From NCBI GenBank assembly GCA_944350395.1, contig CALVPA010000054.1, positions 1 through 11,761 of the forward strand: a DNA stretch of 11,761 nt, written 5' to 3'. The position numbers and the translations under genes are program-made. Positions 1 to 6,275 of this stretch are shown here, in pieces. Every line of letters begins with the position of its first letter. The stretch's first letter is position 1. Under the pieces are notes generated by a model. It searched no databases. It had not been told where the DNA came from and was given only the letters and a program-made list of their open reading frames with translations. Source of the DNA: an uncultured Bacilli bacterium. Lineage in GTDB: Bacteria; Bacillota_I; Bacilli_A; RF39; UBA660.

Positions 1-627
1 GTCAACTTCATCGATGATGACAAAGTTGAGTGGTCTTTGAACTCGGTCTTCTTTTCTAATGACCATATTATCTCTCAAATAATCGAAGCCTATTTCATTA
101 TTTGTCGAATACAATATGTCACAGTTATACATTTCTCTTTTCTGTTCTGGATTCAATTCTCTTAAATTTAGTCCAACAGTAAGGCCTAAAAATTTGAAAA
201 TTTTTCCCATCCATTCAGAGTCACGTTGAGCTAAAAACTCATTTACCGTGATTATGTGTACACCATTACCAGTTAAAGCATTTAAGTAAGCTGGCATTAT
301 TTCTGTAAGTGTTTTACCTTCACCAGTCTTCATTTCAGCAATATTACCAAAATGTATTGCTAAACCTCCTAATAATTGTACATAGTAAGGCTTTTCGCCA
401 ATAATTCTGTAAGCTGCTTCTCTTGCAACTGCAAATGCAGGAACGATTAAATTGTCTAGAGTGGTACCCTTGGCAATTTCCTCTTTAAATTCTATAGTTT
501 TAGAAGCTAATTCTTCATCAGATAACTTTTGAATTTCTGGTTCCATAGCTTCTATAGCATCTGCTATCTTTTTAAATTTTTGTAATTCTTTATATTCAGA
601 ATCGACTAAACTTTTTAATAAATTCAT
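1..627 (-). CDS. secA: SecA preprotein translocase ATPase, N-terminal 209 residues (partial)
   Basis: SecA is the ATPase motor that pushes unfolded preproteins through SecYEG. Only the first 209 codons are here; the rest lies beyond the left edge. Visible landmarks are the Walker A motif MKTGEGKT at residues 99-106, the ITVNEFLAQRD segment after it, and the DEVD Walker B box at residues 206-209, exactly at the window edge. These positions match full-length SecA closely. The ATG start at 627 is set by a strong GGAGGT site at 636-641, eight bases upstream. It follows hpf by 61 bases, an arrangement also found in Bacillus subtilis. It has its own promoter overlapping the hpf terminator. Identification is firm; completeness of the remainder cannot be judged. 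Confidence 0.97.
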   Translation of the reverse strand, partial: MNLLKSLVDSEYKELQKFKKIADAIEAMEPEIQKLSDEELASKTIEFKEEIAKGTTLDNLIVPAFAVAREAAYRIIGEKPYYVQLLGGLAIHFGNIAEMKTGEGKTLTEIMPAYLNALTGNGVHIITVNEFLAQRDSEWMGKIFKFLGLTVGLNLRELNPEQKREMYNCDILYSTNNEIGFDYLRDNMVIRKEDRVQRPLNFVIIDEVD

Positions 628-649
628 TAATTATGACCTCCACGCATTT

Positions 650-678
650 ATTTTAGCAAAAGAAAGAAGAAAAGTAAA
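650..678 (-). promoter_or_regulatory. Sigma-A promoter of secA
   Basis: On the minus strand a TTTACT -35 (673-678) and a TAAAAT -10 (650-655) are separated by 17 bases. The -35 lies in the loop and 3' arm of the hpf terminator hairpin, so promoter and terminator overlap. Predicted transcription start is near 643, giving a leader of about 16 bases that begins just before the GGAGGT site. This is a motif match only. Confidence 0.5.
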
Positions 679-690
679 ACCTTTCTTCTT
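656..690 (-). terminator. Intrinsic terminator after hpf
   Basis: The minus-strand transcript forms an 11-bp stem (arms 680-690 and 664-674, one G-U pair, five-base loop) followed by TCTTTTGC. The 5' arm overlaps the hpf stop codon at 689-691. The U-tract is interrupted, so termination may be only partial. Confidence 0.5.
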
Positions 691-1216
691 ATCTAGCATT
701 AATTATTCCGTATTTTCCATCATTTCTTTTATATACTACACTAGTACATTTTTCTTTTGAATTTTTAAATACAAAGAAATCATGATTAGTAAGTTCCATT
801 TGTAAAATTGCTTCTTCTTCATCCATAGGTTTAAATTCTACCTCTTTACGCCTTACGATTGGACTTACTTCAATTTCTTCTTCTTCAAAGTCGGCCATGA
901 CAAATCCCTTTTTATCTTTATATCTATTAGATATTTTAGATTTATTTTTCTTAATCTGACTTTCAAGTTTTTTCTGTACTAAATCGATTGCAGCATATAG
1001 ATCGCTGTTGCTCTCTTCTGCACGAATTGTGAAAAGTTTAGTAGGTATAGTTACTTCTATAATCTGTTCGTCACCACGAACTCTAATTTTCACTATGACT
1101 TCTACGTCATTAGATTCGTTAAAATATTTTTCTAATTTTAACAATTTTTCTTCCACGTAATTTTTAATCGATTCAGTAATCTTTACGTGATCGCCATGAA
1201 TAGAAATTTTCATCAT
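689..1216 (-). CDS. hpf: Long-form ribosome hibernation promoting factor
   Basis: HPF binds the 30S decoding region in stationary phase or stress, and the long form also dimerises 70S ribosomes into silent 100S particles. The 175-residue protein has the N-terminal beta-alpha-beta-beta-beta-alpha S30AE domain (about 1-95). A charged linker (about 95-118) joins it to the conserved C-terminal dimerisation domain (about 119-175) with the signature EEAILQMELTNHDFFVF and a KYGII ending. Length is typical of the long form in Bacillota. Two adjacent ATG codons (1216 and 1213) are possible starts; the first lies seven bases after GGAG and is preferred. It has its own promoter, sits directly upstream of secA as in Bacillus subtilis, and ends in a terminator-like hairpin. 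Confidence 0.95.
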   Translation of the reverse strand: MMKISIHGDHVKITESIKNYVEEKLLKLEKYFNESNDVEVIVKIRVRGDEQIIEVTIPTKLFTIRAEESNSDLYAAIDLVQKKLESQIKKNKSKISNRYKDKKGFVMADFEEEEIEVSPIVRRKEVEFKPMDEEEAILQMELTNHDFFVFKNSKEKCTSVVYKRNDGKYGIINAR

Positions 1217-1234
1217 TCATCATCTCCTATTTAC

Positions 1235-1263
1235 ATAATAACATAAGTTTAGAGATTTGTAAA
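1235..1263 (-). promoter_or_regulatory. Sigma-A promoter of hpf
   Basis: TTTACA (1258-1263), a 17-base spacer and TATTAT (1235-1240), with an extended TGT element (1241-1243). The -35 lies inside the 3' end of the preceding gene. Predicted start near 1228 leaves a leader of roughly 13 bases in which the GGAG site is almost at the 5' end. Confidence 0.6.
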
Positions 1264-1767
1264 ATGAGATTTAAAAGTTTCCCATATTAAATTTTTATCA
1301 CTATAATGTAGATTATCAGAAATATCATAGCCTATGTAAATAGGGTCAAAATCTAGAGATTCTATTTTTTTCGATTTTTCTCCTTTATAAATTAAAGTAA
1401 AATAATTTTTATCATATAAGATAAGTCTTTCTTTTTCTTTAAAAGATCTTAATAAATTAGTAATTCCTATAAATTTTATAGTTGCATAACTTAAAAAAGA
1501 TAATCCTTCTCTATAGAGAAATTCTAAATCACAGTTGCATACATCATTATAGAGTACGTATAAATTTGGCTTTAGTATGCCATTTAATATATTATTTTTA
1601 GTGAATATTTTATTTATTTCTTCACTAAACTTTATTGTATCAGATATCTCTCCATATTTAAAAAAAGTAGAAGTATCTAATTCTTCTATTATTTCTTTTT
1701 TGGAGTTAACTAAATATATATGGATTTTTTCTGCTGATAAATAGAATAATACCTCTTCTCTTTTCAT
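1249..1767 (-). CDS. Unrecognised 172-residue protein between spoIIQ and hpf
   Basis: I do not recognise this protein. It is soluble-looking, with no signal peptide or membrane segment. It begins with beta-rich sequence (VLFYLSAEKIHIYLV, then KKEIIEELD), followed by a helical stretch (about 44-62), a strand PNLYVLYND (about 67-75), a helix, IKFIGITNLLRSF (97-109) and strands RLILYDKNYFTLIYKGE (114-130). This alternation resembles an actin/MreB-type subdomain, but no phosphate-binding loop is visible. In Bacillus subtilis spoIIIC-mbl-type genes follow spoIIQ in this arm, so a highly diverged relative is conceivable but unproven. The ATG is placed four bases after an AGGTG site that overlaps the spoIIQ stop. 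It is separated from spoIIQ by only seven bases, so co-transcription is likely. Confidence 0.75.
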   Translation of the reverse strand: MKREEVLFYLSAEKIHIYLVNSKKEIIEELDTSTFFKYGEISDTIKFSEEINKIFTKNNILNGILKPNLYVLYNDVCNCDLEFLYREGLSFLSYATIKFIGITNLLRSFKEKERLILYDKNYFTLIYKGEKSKKIESLDFDPIYIGYDISDNLHYSDKNLIWETFKSHFTNL

Positions 1768-1774
1768 ATAACAC

Positions 1775-2416
1775 CTATTTTATTAAATCGCTGACTTTCA
1801 TATTATAAAATTCGTTTGGATTTATGATAGAACCTTTGTAATTAACTTCGAATAATAGTGCATTTTTATATCCGTTATCGATATTTACTTCACCACTAGT
1901 TCCAATTACATCATTTTGTTTAACTGTATCGCCTACTTTTACAGCTACATTGCTTAAACAGTGATAAATTGTAATTAACTCTGTAGTGTGTGTTACTTCA
2001 ACTACATTTCCAAGAATTTCATCAGTAGTTATACTAGTAACTGTTCCATCTAATACACTTACTACATCGAATGCTTCATCATTATTGTATAATACTCCTG
2101 TGTTTTCCATATATGTGTTTTTATAATAGATTAATGATTTTAATTGTTCTTCCTCGGTCTTGGTACTGTCATAAAAATCTTTTGCAATTTTAACACTTTC
2201 TAACAAATATGGATGGTTAACAGTCTCATTAGTTACCTCAACGACCTGAGTAGTATCGTCCTCAATTATGTCATCGGAAACATAGTTAAAGTTTACAGGA
2301 CTAGCATAATCTGTAGTAATCATGCTTCCTATAAATACTAAACTTAATACAATAAAACCTATTGATAAAGCATATACTGTTGGCAAAACCCATTTTTTTA
2401 ATCTGTATCTTTTCAT
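1775..2416 (-). CDS. spoIIQ: SpoIIQ-like forespore engulfment protein with degenerate M23 (LytM) domain
   Basis: SpoIIQ is anchored in the forespore membrane and binds mother-cell SpoIIIAH across the intermembrane space, supporting engulfment and the feeding channel. The 213-residue protein has a basic N-terminus, a membrane anchor at about 12-32, a low-complexity acidic linker (about 38-66) and an M23 peptidase fold at about 105-203. Recognisable fold segments are LDGTV, GNVVEVTH, VGDTVKQNDVIGTSGEV and the final INPNEFY. The zinc ligands are missing: the HxxxD region reads TGVLYNN and the HxH position reads ALLFE (186-190). It is therefore a scaffold and not an active endopeptidase. The position directly after spoIID, as in Bacillus subtilis, supports the name. 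The ATG follows AAGGGG by eight bases or so. Confidence 0.88.
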   Translation of the reverse strand: MKRYRLKKWVLPTVYALSIGFIVLSLVFIGSMITTDYASPVNFNYVSDDIIEDDTTQVVEVTNETVNHPYLLESVKIAKDFYDSTKTEEEQLKSLIYYKNTYMENTGVLYNNDEAFDVVSVLDGTVTSITTDEILGNVVEVTHTTELITIYHCLSNVAVKVGDTVKQNDVIGTSGEVNIDNGYKNALLFEVNYKGSIINPNEFYNMKVSDLIK

Positions 2417-2438
2417 TTATTTATCCCCTTCTAATAAA

Positions 2439-2466
2439 ATTTTGGGCAATAAATAATTTTTTATAC
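2439..2466 (-). promoter_or_regulatory. Putative sigma-F promoter of spoIIQ
   Basis: A GTATA -35 element (2462-2466), which fits the sigma-F consensus GYATA, is followed after 14 bases by GCCCAAAAT (2439-2447). That matches GGnnAnAnT at four of five defined positions. The -35 overlaps the spoIID stop codon. spoIIQ is a classical sigma-F gene in Bacillus subtilis, so the location is as expected; the match remains a short-motif call. Confidence 0.5.
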
Positions 2467-3387
2467 ATCGTAAATATTAGTTATTTCTATATCGCTATAA
2501 TAATGTTTTAATATATCTTTATAGTTATATCCATTTTTAGCATATCCATTCGCTCCATATTGACTCATGCCTACTCCGTGACCATATCCATATGTCGTAA
2601 TTGTTATGTTTTCGCCAATTTCTATATCAAAATTAGCGCTTCTTAGACCTAGCATGCTTCTCATTTCTATTCCTCTGAATGTTTTACTGCACAAGCTTAT
2701 TTCATCTACATATCCACTTTCATTTCTGTTAATATAATCTATACTGATAGGATTGCAGTCTAAACCAATAGTACTTTTAAATTCATCTAGGCTAAACGTT
2801 TTTTCTACTTCGTAGTTGTTTAACGAATCGTTATCATAAATCGATTCAACACTTTTTAAATAATCGAAACTTTCTCCAAATACCATTTGAGAGTCTTGCG
2901 TGGTTCCACTACTCATAGCGAAGTAAAAAGCTTCGATTATCTCTCCATTATAAGTCGCTACTTCGCCCTTTGTACTCTTCACTGCGGATGATACTTTGTC
3001 ATAATATTTAGTATATTCATCTCCCCATTTTTCTTTCATATCGTCTTCTGTAATATATACTTGAGTAGACACATCATCTGTAAGGTCATACGCGTTTTGA
3101 GAATTGCTTTTTTTATAAAGAGCGTACGATCTACTTGCAACTGCTTGAGCTTTTAGGGCTTCTTCTTCAAAACTTGCAGGCATCTCTCCAGCGACTACTC
3201 CTATTATATAATCTTCTAAATCCAAATTTTTTACTTCTCCATTAACTAATACGCTCACTTCAACGCTTTCAACTTTTTCTTCTTGATTTTCCAAAATAAA
3301 ATTAGTTTCATCGTTTTTAAATGAGAAACTAATTACTACAAAAGGTATCATTAAAACTGCTATAATAGATAGAGTTTTATTATTCAT
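2461..3387 (-). CDS. spoIID: SpoIID, sporulation lytic transglycosylase
   Basis: SpoIID cleaves peptidoglycan glycan strands, working with SpoIIP and SpoIIM in the mother-cell membrane to drive engulfment of the forespore. The 308-residue protein has an N-terminal membrane anchor (about 5-23). The SpoIID core contains EDYIIGVVAGEMPASF (58-73, with E68 as the expected catalytic glutamate), EALKAQAVASRSYAL (76-90) and the C-terminal GYGHGVGMSQYGA (267-279). Length and motifs are typical. The ATG at 3387 overlaps the preceding ywzB-like stop codon as TAATG. The nearest good Shine-Dalgarno sequence (GGAGGT) is 15 bases away, too far for an ideal site, so translational coupling is likely. Sigma-E control is expected from the family, but I found no convincing sigma-E promoter. 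Confidence 0.95.
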   Translation of the reverse strand: MNNKTLSIIAVLMIPFVVISFSFKNDETNFILENQEEKVESVEVSVLVNGEVKNLDLEDYIIGVVAGEMPASFEEEALKAQAVASRSYALYKKSNSQNAYDLTDDVSTQVYITEDDMKEKWGDEYTKYYDKVSSAVKSTKGEVATYNGEIIEAFYFAMSSGTTQDSQMVFGESFDYLKSVESIYDNDSLNNYEVEKTFSLDEFKSTIGLDCNPISIDYINRNESGYVDEISLCSKTFRGIEMRSMLGLRSANFDIEIGENITITTYGYGHGVGMSQYGANGYAKNGYNYKDILKHYYSDIEITNIYDV

Positions 3388-3584
3388 TATAGTATTCTAC
3401 TTACCTCCAAAAAGTCGATAATAAATGTACTAACCAATTGAGATATTGCAAGAATCATAATTAAAGCGAAAATATTCGCTTCGACAACTTTACCTTGTTT
3501 AAATATTTTATTCAAATCTAAACTGGACATTGCGAATGTCGTTGTCAAAACCGATAATATATAAACTATCAATTTATAGTTCAT
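3387..3584 (-). CDS. ywzB: YwzB-type small integral membrane protein (DUF1146)
   Basis: This small protein has two predicted membrane helices (about residues 4-22 and 36-56). Between them lies the family-like SLDLNKIFKQGK segment, and it ends in FIIDFLEVSRIL. The pattern fits the DUF1146/YwzB family, whose function is unknown and whose gene lies upstream of spoIID in Bacillus subtilis. I chose the ATG at 3584 (65 residues) because GGAG at 3591-3594 sits six bases upstream. An in-frame ATG at 3602 would give 71 residues but lacks such a site and increases the overlap with rpiB from 11 to 29 bases. The gene is wedged between rpiB and spoIID with overlaps on both sides, so it is surely co-transcribed with them. 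Confidence 0.8.
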   Translation of the reverse strand: MNYKLIVYILSVLTTTFAMSSLDLNKIFKQGKVVEANIFALIMILAISQLVSTFIIDFLEVSRIL

Positions 3585-4026
3585 TATATTCTCCAATTTC
3601 ATAGTTTATTATCTTTTTTACTCTGCGCAAATGATTTTCTCCATCACCTGCTTTTGTGTTTAAAAATACGTCTAATGATTCCATTATAACATCTTTATCG
3701 TTATTCATTCCGAACGCAATTACATTTGCTAAATTGTGTTCTTTTGCTAATTTTGCTTCATCTTTATCATGCACAAGTGCGCAACGAACTCCTTTAACTT
3801 TGTTAGCAGCAATGCTCATTCCTATACCTGTTCCACAGATTAGTACTCCTAAATCCGCATAATGTGATGACACCGATTTTCCTACTCTGAATGCATAGTC
3901 TGGATAATCGTCACTTTCATAGTTTTCGATACTACAATCAATAAACTCATACTTAGATCCAAAAGTATCGATTATTTCTTTTTTTAATTCTACTCCCCTA
4001 TGATCTGATGCTATCGCTATTTTCAT
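3574..4026 (-). CDS. rpiB: Ribose-5-phosphate isomerase B
   Basis: RpiB interconverts ribose 5-phosphate and ribulose 5-phosphate in the pentose phosphate pathway, in the cytoplasm. The 150-residue length is normal for the RpiB/LacA family. Diagnostic residues are IASDHRG (5-11, with the Asp-His substrate contacts), the LICGTGIGMSIAANK loop (62-76) with C64 as the expected proton-transfer base, and KEHNLANVIAFG (95-106) carrying the conserved His-Asn. The family also contains LacA of galactose-6-phosphate isomerase, but no LacB partner is present, so RpiB is preferred. The ATG overlaps the ATP-grasp stop as ATGA, and GGAGGA lies six bases upstream. In Bacillus subtilis the rpiB homologue (ywlF) lies in the same chromosomal arm. 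Confidence 0.95.
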   Translation of the reverse strand: MKIAIASDHRGVELKKEIIDTFGSKYEFIDCSIENYESDDYPDYAFRVGKSVSSHYADLGVLICGTGIGMSIAANKVKGVRCALVHDKDEAKLAKEHNLANVIAFGMNNDKDVIMESLDVFLNTKAGDGENHLRRVKKIINYEIGEYNEL

Positions 4027-5021
4027 TTTTCTTCCTCCATTGCTTTTTCAAAAATAGGATATAATCCTGTGTTTCCTTTTCTGTGAGGCGGTAATTGGTA
4101 AATATCATGACCCGGAAACTCATTTCCTTCTATTAGTAATGGATATTTTTCTCCTACACATACATCCCATCCAACGTATCCAAGTTCTGGTATTTTTTTT
4201 GCAGCGTCTTCACAAAGCTCTATTACTTTATTCCATCTAGGTATTTTTAATCCTACTATTTTTTCTCCTGTAAGAGGGTGATTAGTATATTCATTGTGAG
4301 CTTTATCTATCGCTGGAAATTTTATTGTACCAGATTCTACATCTACAGGCACTACAAGTCCGCCATGATTAAAATTGTCTACGACATTATTATGGTTACC
4401 GATCCTTAAGTATGCTACTAAAACTTTTCCCTTTAATGTTATTACTCTTACTGTATTTATACTGCTAGGATGAAGGGCGCTTAGTTCTTTACACTGTTTT
4501 GCTACTTCTTCGACCAACAACAAATCATTATCTAAAACATATTTATATAATTCCTTATCTTTAAAATCTTTAGTTTTAACTTTTTCTATCTTTTGGCCAC
4601 ATGAACCTCCAATTGGTTTTAGCATAATTTCTTCTTTATTTTTTAGAAATTTTTGAAATTCATCAAGATTATTTTTGTTAACTAAAAGCCAATCTCTGTG
4701 TAAATATTCATTAAATTTTTCATTGAATAGCGTTTTGTTATGAAACAATTCATTAAATTTAGGATTATTGTATTTTTTAATCATATCGTTATTTTTGCCA
4801 CGTGTAATAATTGTCTTTCGCTCGTTAGAATTCATTTTGTACATTTCAAAAAGTTGATAATCCATATATCCAGCTTGATATTTAAAACCACATATTACCA
4901 TATCAAAAAATAAATAAACTCTATTTTTGTTTGTCTTTTCATGTACATCATTTATGGTTTTAAAAAAGTTCTTATAATTCATATTTTTAATTCTTTTAAC
5001 AATATATTTAAGTTTTCCCAT
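4023..5021 (-). CDS. Sugar-transfer-associated ATP-grasp family enzyme
   Basis: The protein belongs by its motifs to the ATP-grasp family often annotated as sugar-transfer associated (PF14397-type). These enzymes are presumed to form an acyl-phosphate and join a carboxylate to an amine or similar group, frequently in surface-polysaccharide clusters; the substrate is unknown. Visible segments are EIMLKPIGGSCGQ (131-143, nucleotide-binding loop), LLLVEEV (167-173), LSALHPSSINTVRVIT (180-195), VDNFNHGGLVVPVD (214-227), the NHPLTGEKIVG region (247-257), and GYVGWDVCVGEKYPLLIEGN (281-300), whose D and E/N are the likely metal ligands. At 332 residues it looks complete. It is not in a capsule cluster here: it lies between rpmE and rpiB and overlaps rpiB by four bases. 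The ATG follows a GGTGAT site by three bases. Confidence 0.85.
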   Translation of the reverse strand: MGKLKYIVKRIKNMNYKNFFKTINDVHEKTNKNRVYLFFDMVICGFKYQAGYMDYQLFEMYKMNSNERKTIITRGKNNDMIKKYNNPKFNELFHNKTLFNEKFNEYLHRDWLLVNKNNLDEFQKFLKNKEEIMLKPIGGSCGQKIEKVKTKDFKDKELYKYVLDNDLLLVEEVAKQCKELSALHPSSINTVRVITLKGKVLVAYLRIGNHNNVVDNFNHGGLVVPVDVESGTIKFPAIDKAHNEYTNHPLTGEKIVGLKIPRWNKVIELCEDAAKKIPELGYVGWDVCVGEKYPLLIEGNEFPGHDIYQLPPHRKGNTGLYPIFEKAMEEEK

Positions 5022-5036
5022 TATATCACCAATTAA

Positions 5037-5045
5037 ATTATAACA
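5037..5045 (-). promoter_or_regulatory. Extended -10 promoter of the ATP-grasp/rpiB/ywzB/spoIID operon
   Basis: TATAAT (5037-5042) is preceded by TGT (5043-5045), a perfect extended -10. It lies immediately after the U-tract of the rpmE terminator. No good -35 is present at 16-18 bases. The predicted start near 5030 coincides with the first base of the GGTGAT site, so the leader would be about nine bases. Confidence 0.5.
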
Positions 5046-5072
5046 AAAAAAAGACTAGTTTTCACTAGAATC
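5045..5072 (-). terminator. Intrinsic terminator of rpmE
   Basis: The transcript forms a CTAGT/ACTAG stem (5064-5068 with 5055-5059) capped by a GAAA tetraloop, extendable by two pairs across a two-base bulge, followed by C and eight uridines (5045-5052). The whole hairpin lies in the last codons and stop codon of rpmE. Confidence 0.75.
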
Positions 5073-5270
5073 TTTTATATTATACTTTTTATTAAATTTT
5101 TCGACATTACCAGTCTTCTTATGTTTGCCCTGAGCACCAGTATAGAATGGATGACATTCACTGCAAACTTCTACATGAATAGCATCTTTTGTTGACATAG
5201 TCTTAAAAGTTGCACCACAGTCACAAGTTACAGTACATTCCTTAAATTCAGGATGTAAGTTCTTTTTCAT
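5055..5270 (-). CDS. rpmE: 50S ribosomal protein L31, zinc-binding type
   Basis: L31 sits on the 50S subunit and bridges to the 30S head. The 71-residue protein starts MKKNLHPEF and shows the zinc ligands of the Cys-containing form: C16, C18, C36 and C39, with VCSECHPFYTG (35-45) and the C-terminal KFNKKYNI. I start at the ATG at 5270, seven codons inside the longest open frame, because AAGGAG lies eight bases upstream and the length then matches the family. Presence of the zinc form suggests a zinc-free paralogue may exist elsewhere for zinc limitation, but none is seen here. It has its own strong promoter, a leader of about 50 bases and its own terminator. Confidence 0.97.
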   Translation of the reverse strand: MKKNLHPEFKECTVTCDCGATFKTMSTKDAIHVEVCSECHPFYTGAQGKHKKTGNVEKFNKKYNIKDSSEN

Positions 5271-5291
5271 AATATTAACTCCTTCCGCCAT

Positions 5292-5322
5292 GACTTATCC
5301 AAGCCATAGAAATTTAATTCTA
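5292..5322 (-). promoter_or_regulatory. Possible structured leader of rpmE
   Basis: Two small hairpins can form in the 5' leader. A 5-bp stem pairs 5318-5322 with 5307-5311, and a second 5-bp stem (one G-U) pairs 5301-5305 with 5292-5296 around a GGAU loop. L31 genes in several phyla have autoregulatory leaders, so this could be one, but the stems are short and I cannot match them to a named motif. Confidence 0.25.
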
Positions 5323-5326
5323 CGAT

Positions 5327-5354
5327 ATTATAACACATAATTTTTAAAATGCAA
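5327..5354 (-). promoter_or_regulatory. Sigma-A promoter of rpmE
   Basis: TTGCAT (5349-5354), a 16-base spacer and TATAAT (5327-5332) with a TGT extended element (5333-5335). The predicted start is near 5320. This is among the best promoters in the window, as expected for a ribosomal protein gene. Confidence 0.75.
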
Positions 5355-5398
5355 AATGTTTTTCTTTAAAATATTAAAATTGCCTATTTATTGTAAAT

Positions 5399-6199
5399 TT
5401 AATTATAATCTATTTCATAATTTATTATTTCTCCTGAATATGCATCAATTTCATAGTCGTACTTTTTATATTCATAAATAAATTCAATTTCATATATTGA
5501 ATAATTGTATTCGTTATCAAGTTTAGCTTTATGCCAAGTTATATCTGATTCGTTTAAATTGGCATGATTTAATGCAATTTCCTTTGCTTTACTTATACCG
5601 ATATAGTCACTGTTAGTATTTTGTTTTTCTTTATAATCGATATCATATTTAATTATTTCTTTAGTATCAATATCTATAGAGATTTCATATTCTGCATCAA
5701 TAGAATAAAATTCTACCTCATATACACTGTGACCATTTTCAATATCGTTATTTATTTTTGTAAAAGTTACCTCATTACTTTTTAAATTAACATATTTTAA
5801 AGCTATTTCTTTAGCTTCTTCTTCAGTAACTGCAAATTCAGGTTCATTTCCTGAAATATTCGTTTGATTTATCGCATCCCTTTCAAAATTTATAATTTTC
5901 CCTGTTTTCATATGTACGTCCACTTCATAAATGTAATTATCATTTTTGAATTTAATTTCATATACATAATCATCATAATCTTTTTCTATATTTAAAAATA
6001 TTATTTCATTTTCACTAAAATTACTATATGTTAGTGCTCTATTTTTAGCTTCATTTTCGCTTATAATATTTTTAGGTATTAATAACATTATAGCTATTAT
6101 TGCAATAAGTATTATTACAATTATTGTTACAATAATACTATACAATTTGATATTATTATTTTTAGTCTCTACAACTTTAATTTTTCTTTCTTTTTTCAC
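5399..6199 (-). CDS. Membrane-anchored protein with three PepSY-like domains
   Basis: The 266-residue protein has a short basic cytoplasmic tail, one membrane helix (about 20-42) and an extracytoplasmic region made of three PepSY-like repeats (about 47-107, 124-188 and 201-265). Each repeat opens with an AK..AL helix (EAKNRAL, EAKEIAL, KAKEIAL). Each then runs through two YE(V/I)-rich strands and closes with TGKIINF, TKEIIKY or SGEIINY. PepSY domains are often linked to inhibition of secreted or membrane peptidases, but the target here is unknown. The start is a GTG at 6199, six bases after GAGGAG. It has its own promoter and no obvious terminator. In Bacillus subtilis the murZ-rpmE interval holds glpX and rho, so this gene looks like a lineage-specific occupant. 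Confidence 0.88.
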   Translation of the reverse strand: MKKERKIKVVETKNNNIKLYSIIVTIIVIILIAIIAIMLLIPKNIISENEAKNRALTYSNFSENEIIFLNIEKDYDDYVYEIKFKNDNYIYEVDVHMKTGKIINFERDAINQTNISGNEPEFAVTEEEAKEIALKYVNLKSNEVTFTKINNDIENGHSVYEVEFYSIDAEYEISIDIDTKEIIKYDIDYKEKQNTNSDYIGISKAKEIALNHANLNESDITWHKAKLDNEYNYSIYEIEFIYEYKKYDYEIDAYSGEIINYEIDYN

Positions 6200-6221
6200 T
6201 ATAAACTCCTCATTTTAAATA

Positions 6222-6250
6222 ATTATAACAGTGTAATAAAAAATAGTAAA
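6222..6250 (-). promoter_or_regulatory. Sigma-A promoter of the PepSY gene
   Basis: TTTACT (6245-6250), a 17-base spacer and TATAAT (6222-6227) with a TGT extended element (6228-6230). The start near 6215 gives a leader of about 15 bases that begins just ahead of the GAGGAG site. Confidence 0.65.
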
Positions 6251-6275
6251 TGAAATTTTAATTTGGTCTGTTTCC

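Noticed and set aside
3400..3445. Sigma-E-like elements (GCAATAT and GTACATTT) upstream of spoIID
   Set aside because: The matches to the -35 and -10 consensus are poor and such AT-rich motifs are frequent by chance here.
4023..4026. Possible use of TGA as tryptophan (mycoplasma-type code) suggested by the low GC
   Set aside because: TGA ends the ATP-grasp frame exactly at the rpiB start, and tryptophans in SpoIIR, rpoE and others are TGG.
5274..5306. A ten-codon upstream reading frame in the rpmE leader that ends within the binding site
   Set aside because: It has no ribosome binding site of its own and its composition gives no regulatory hint; it is most likely chance.
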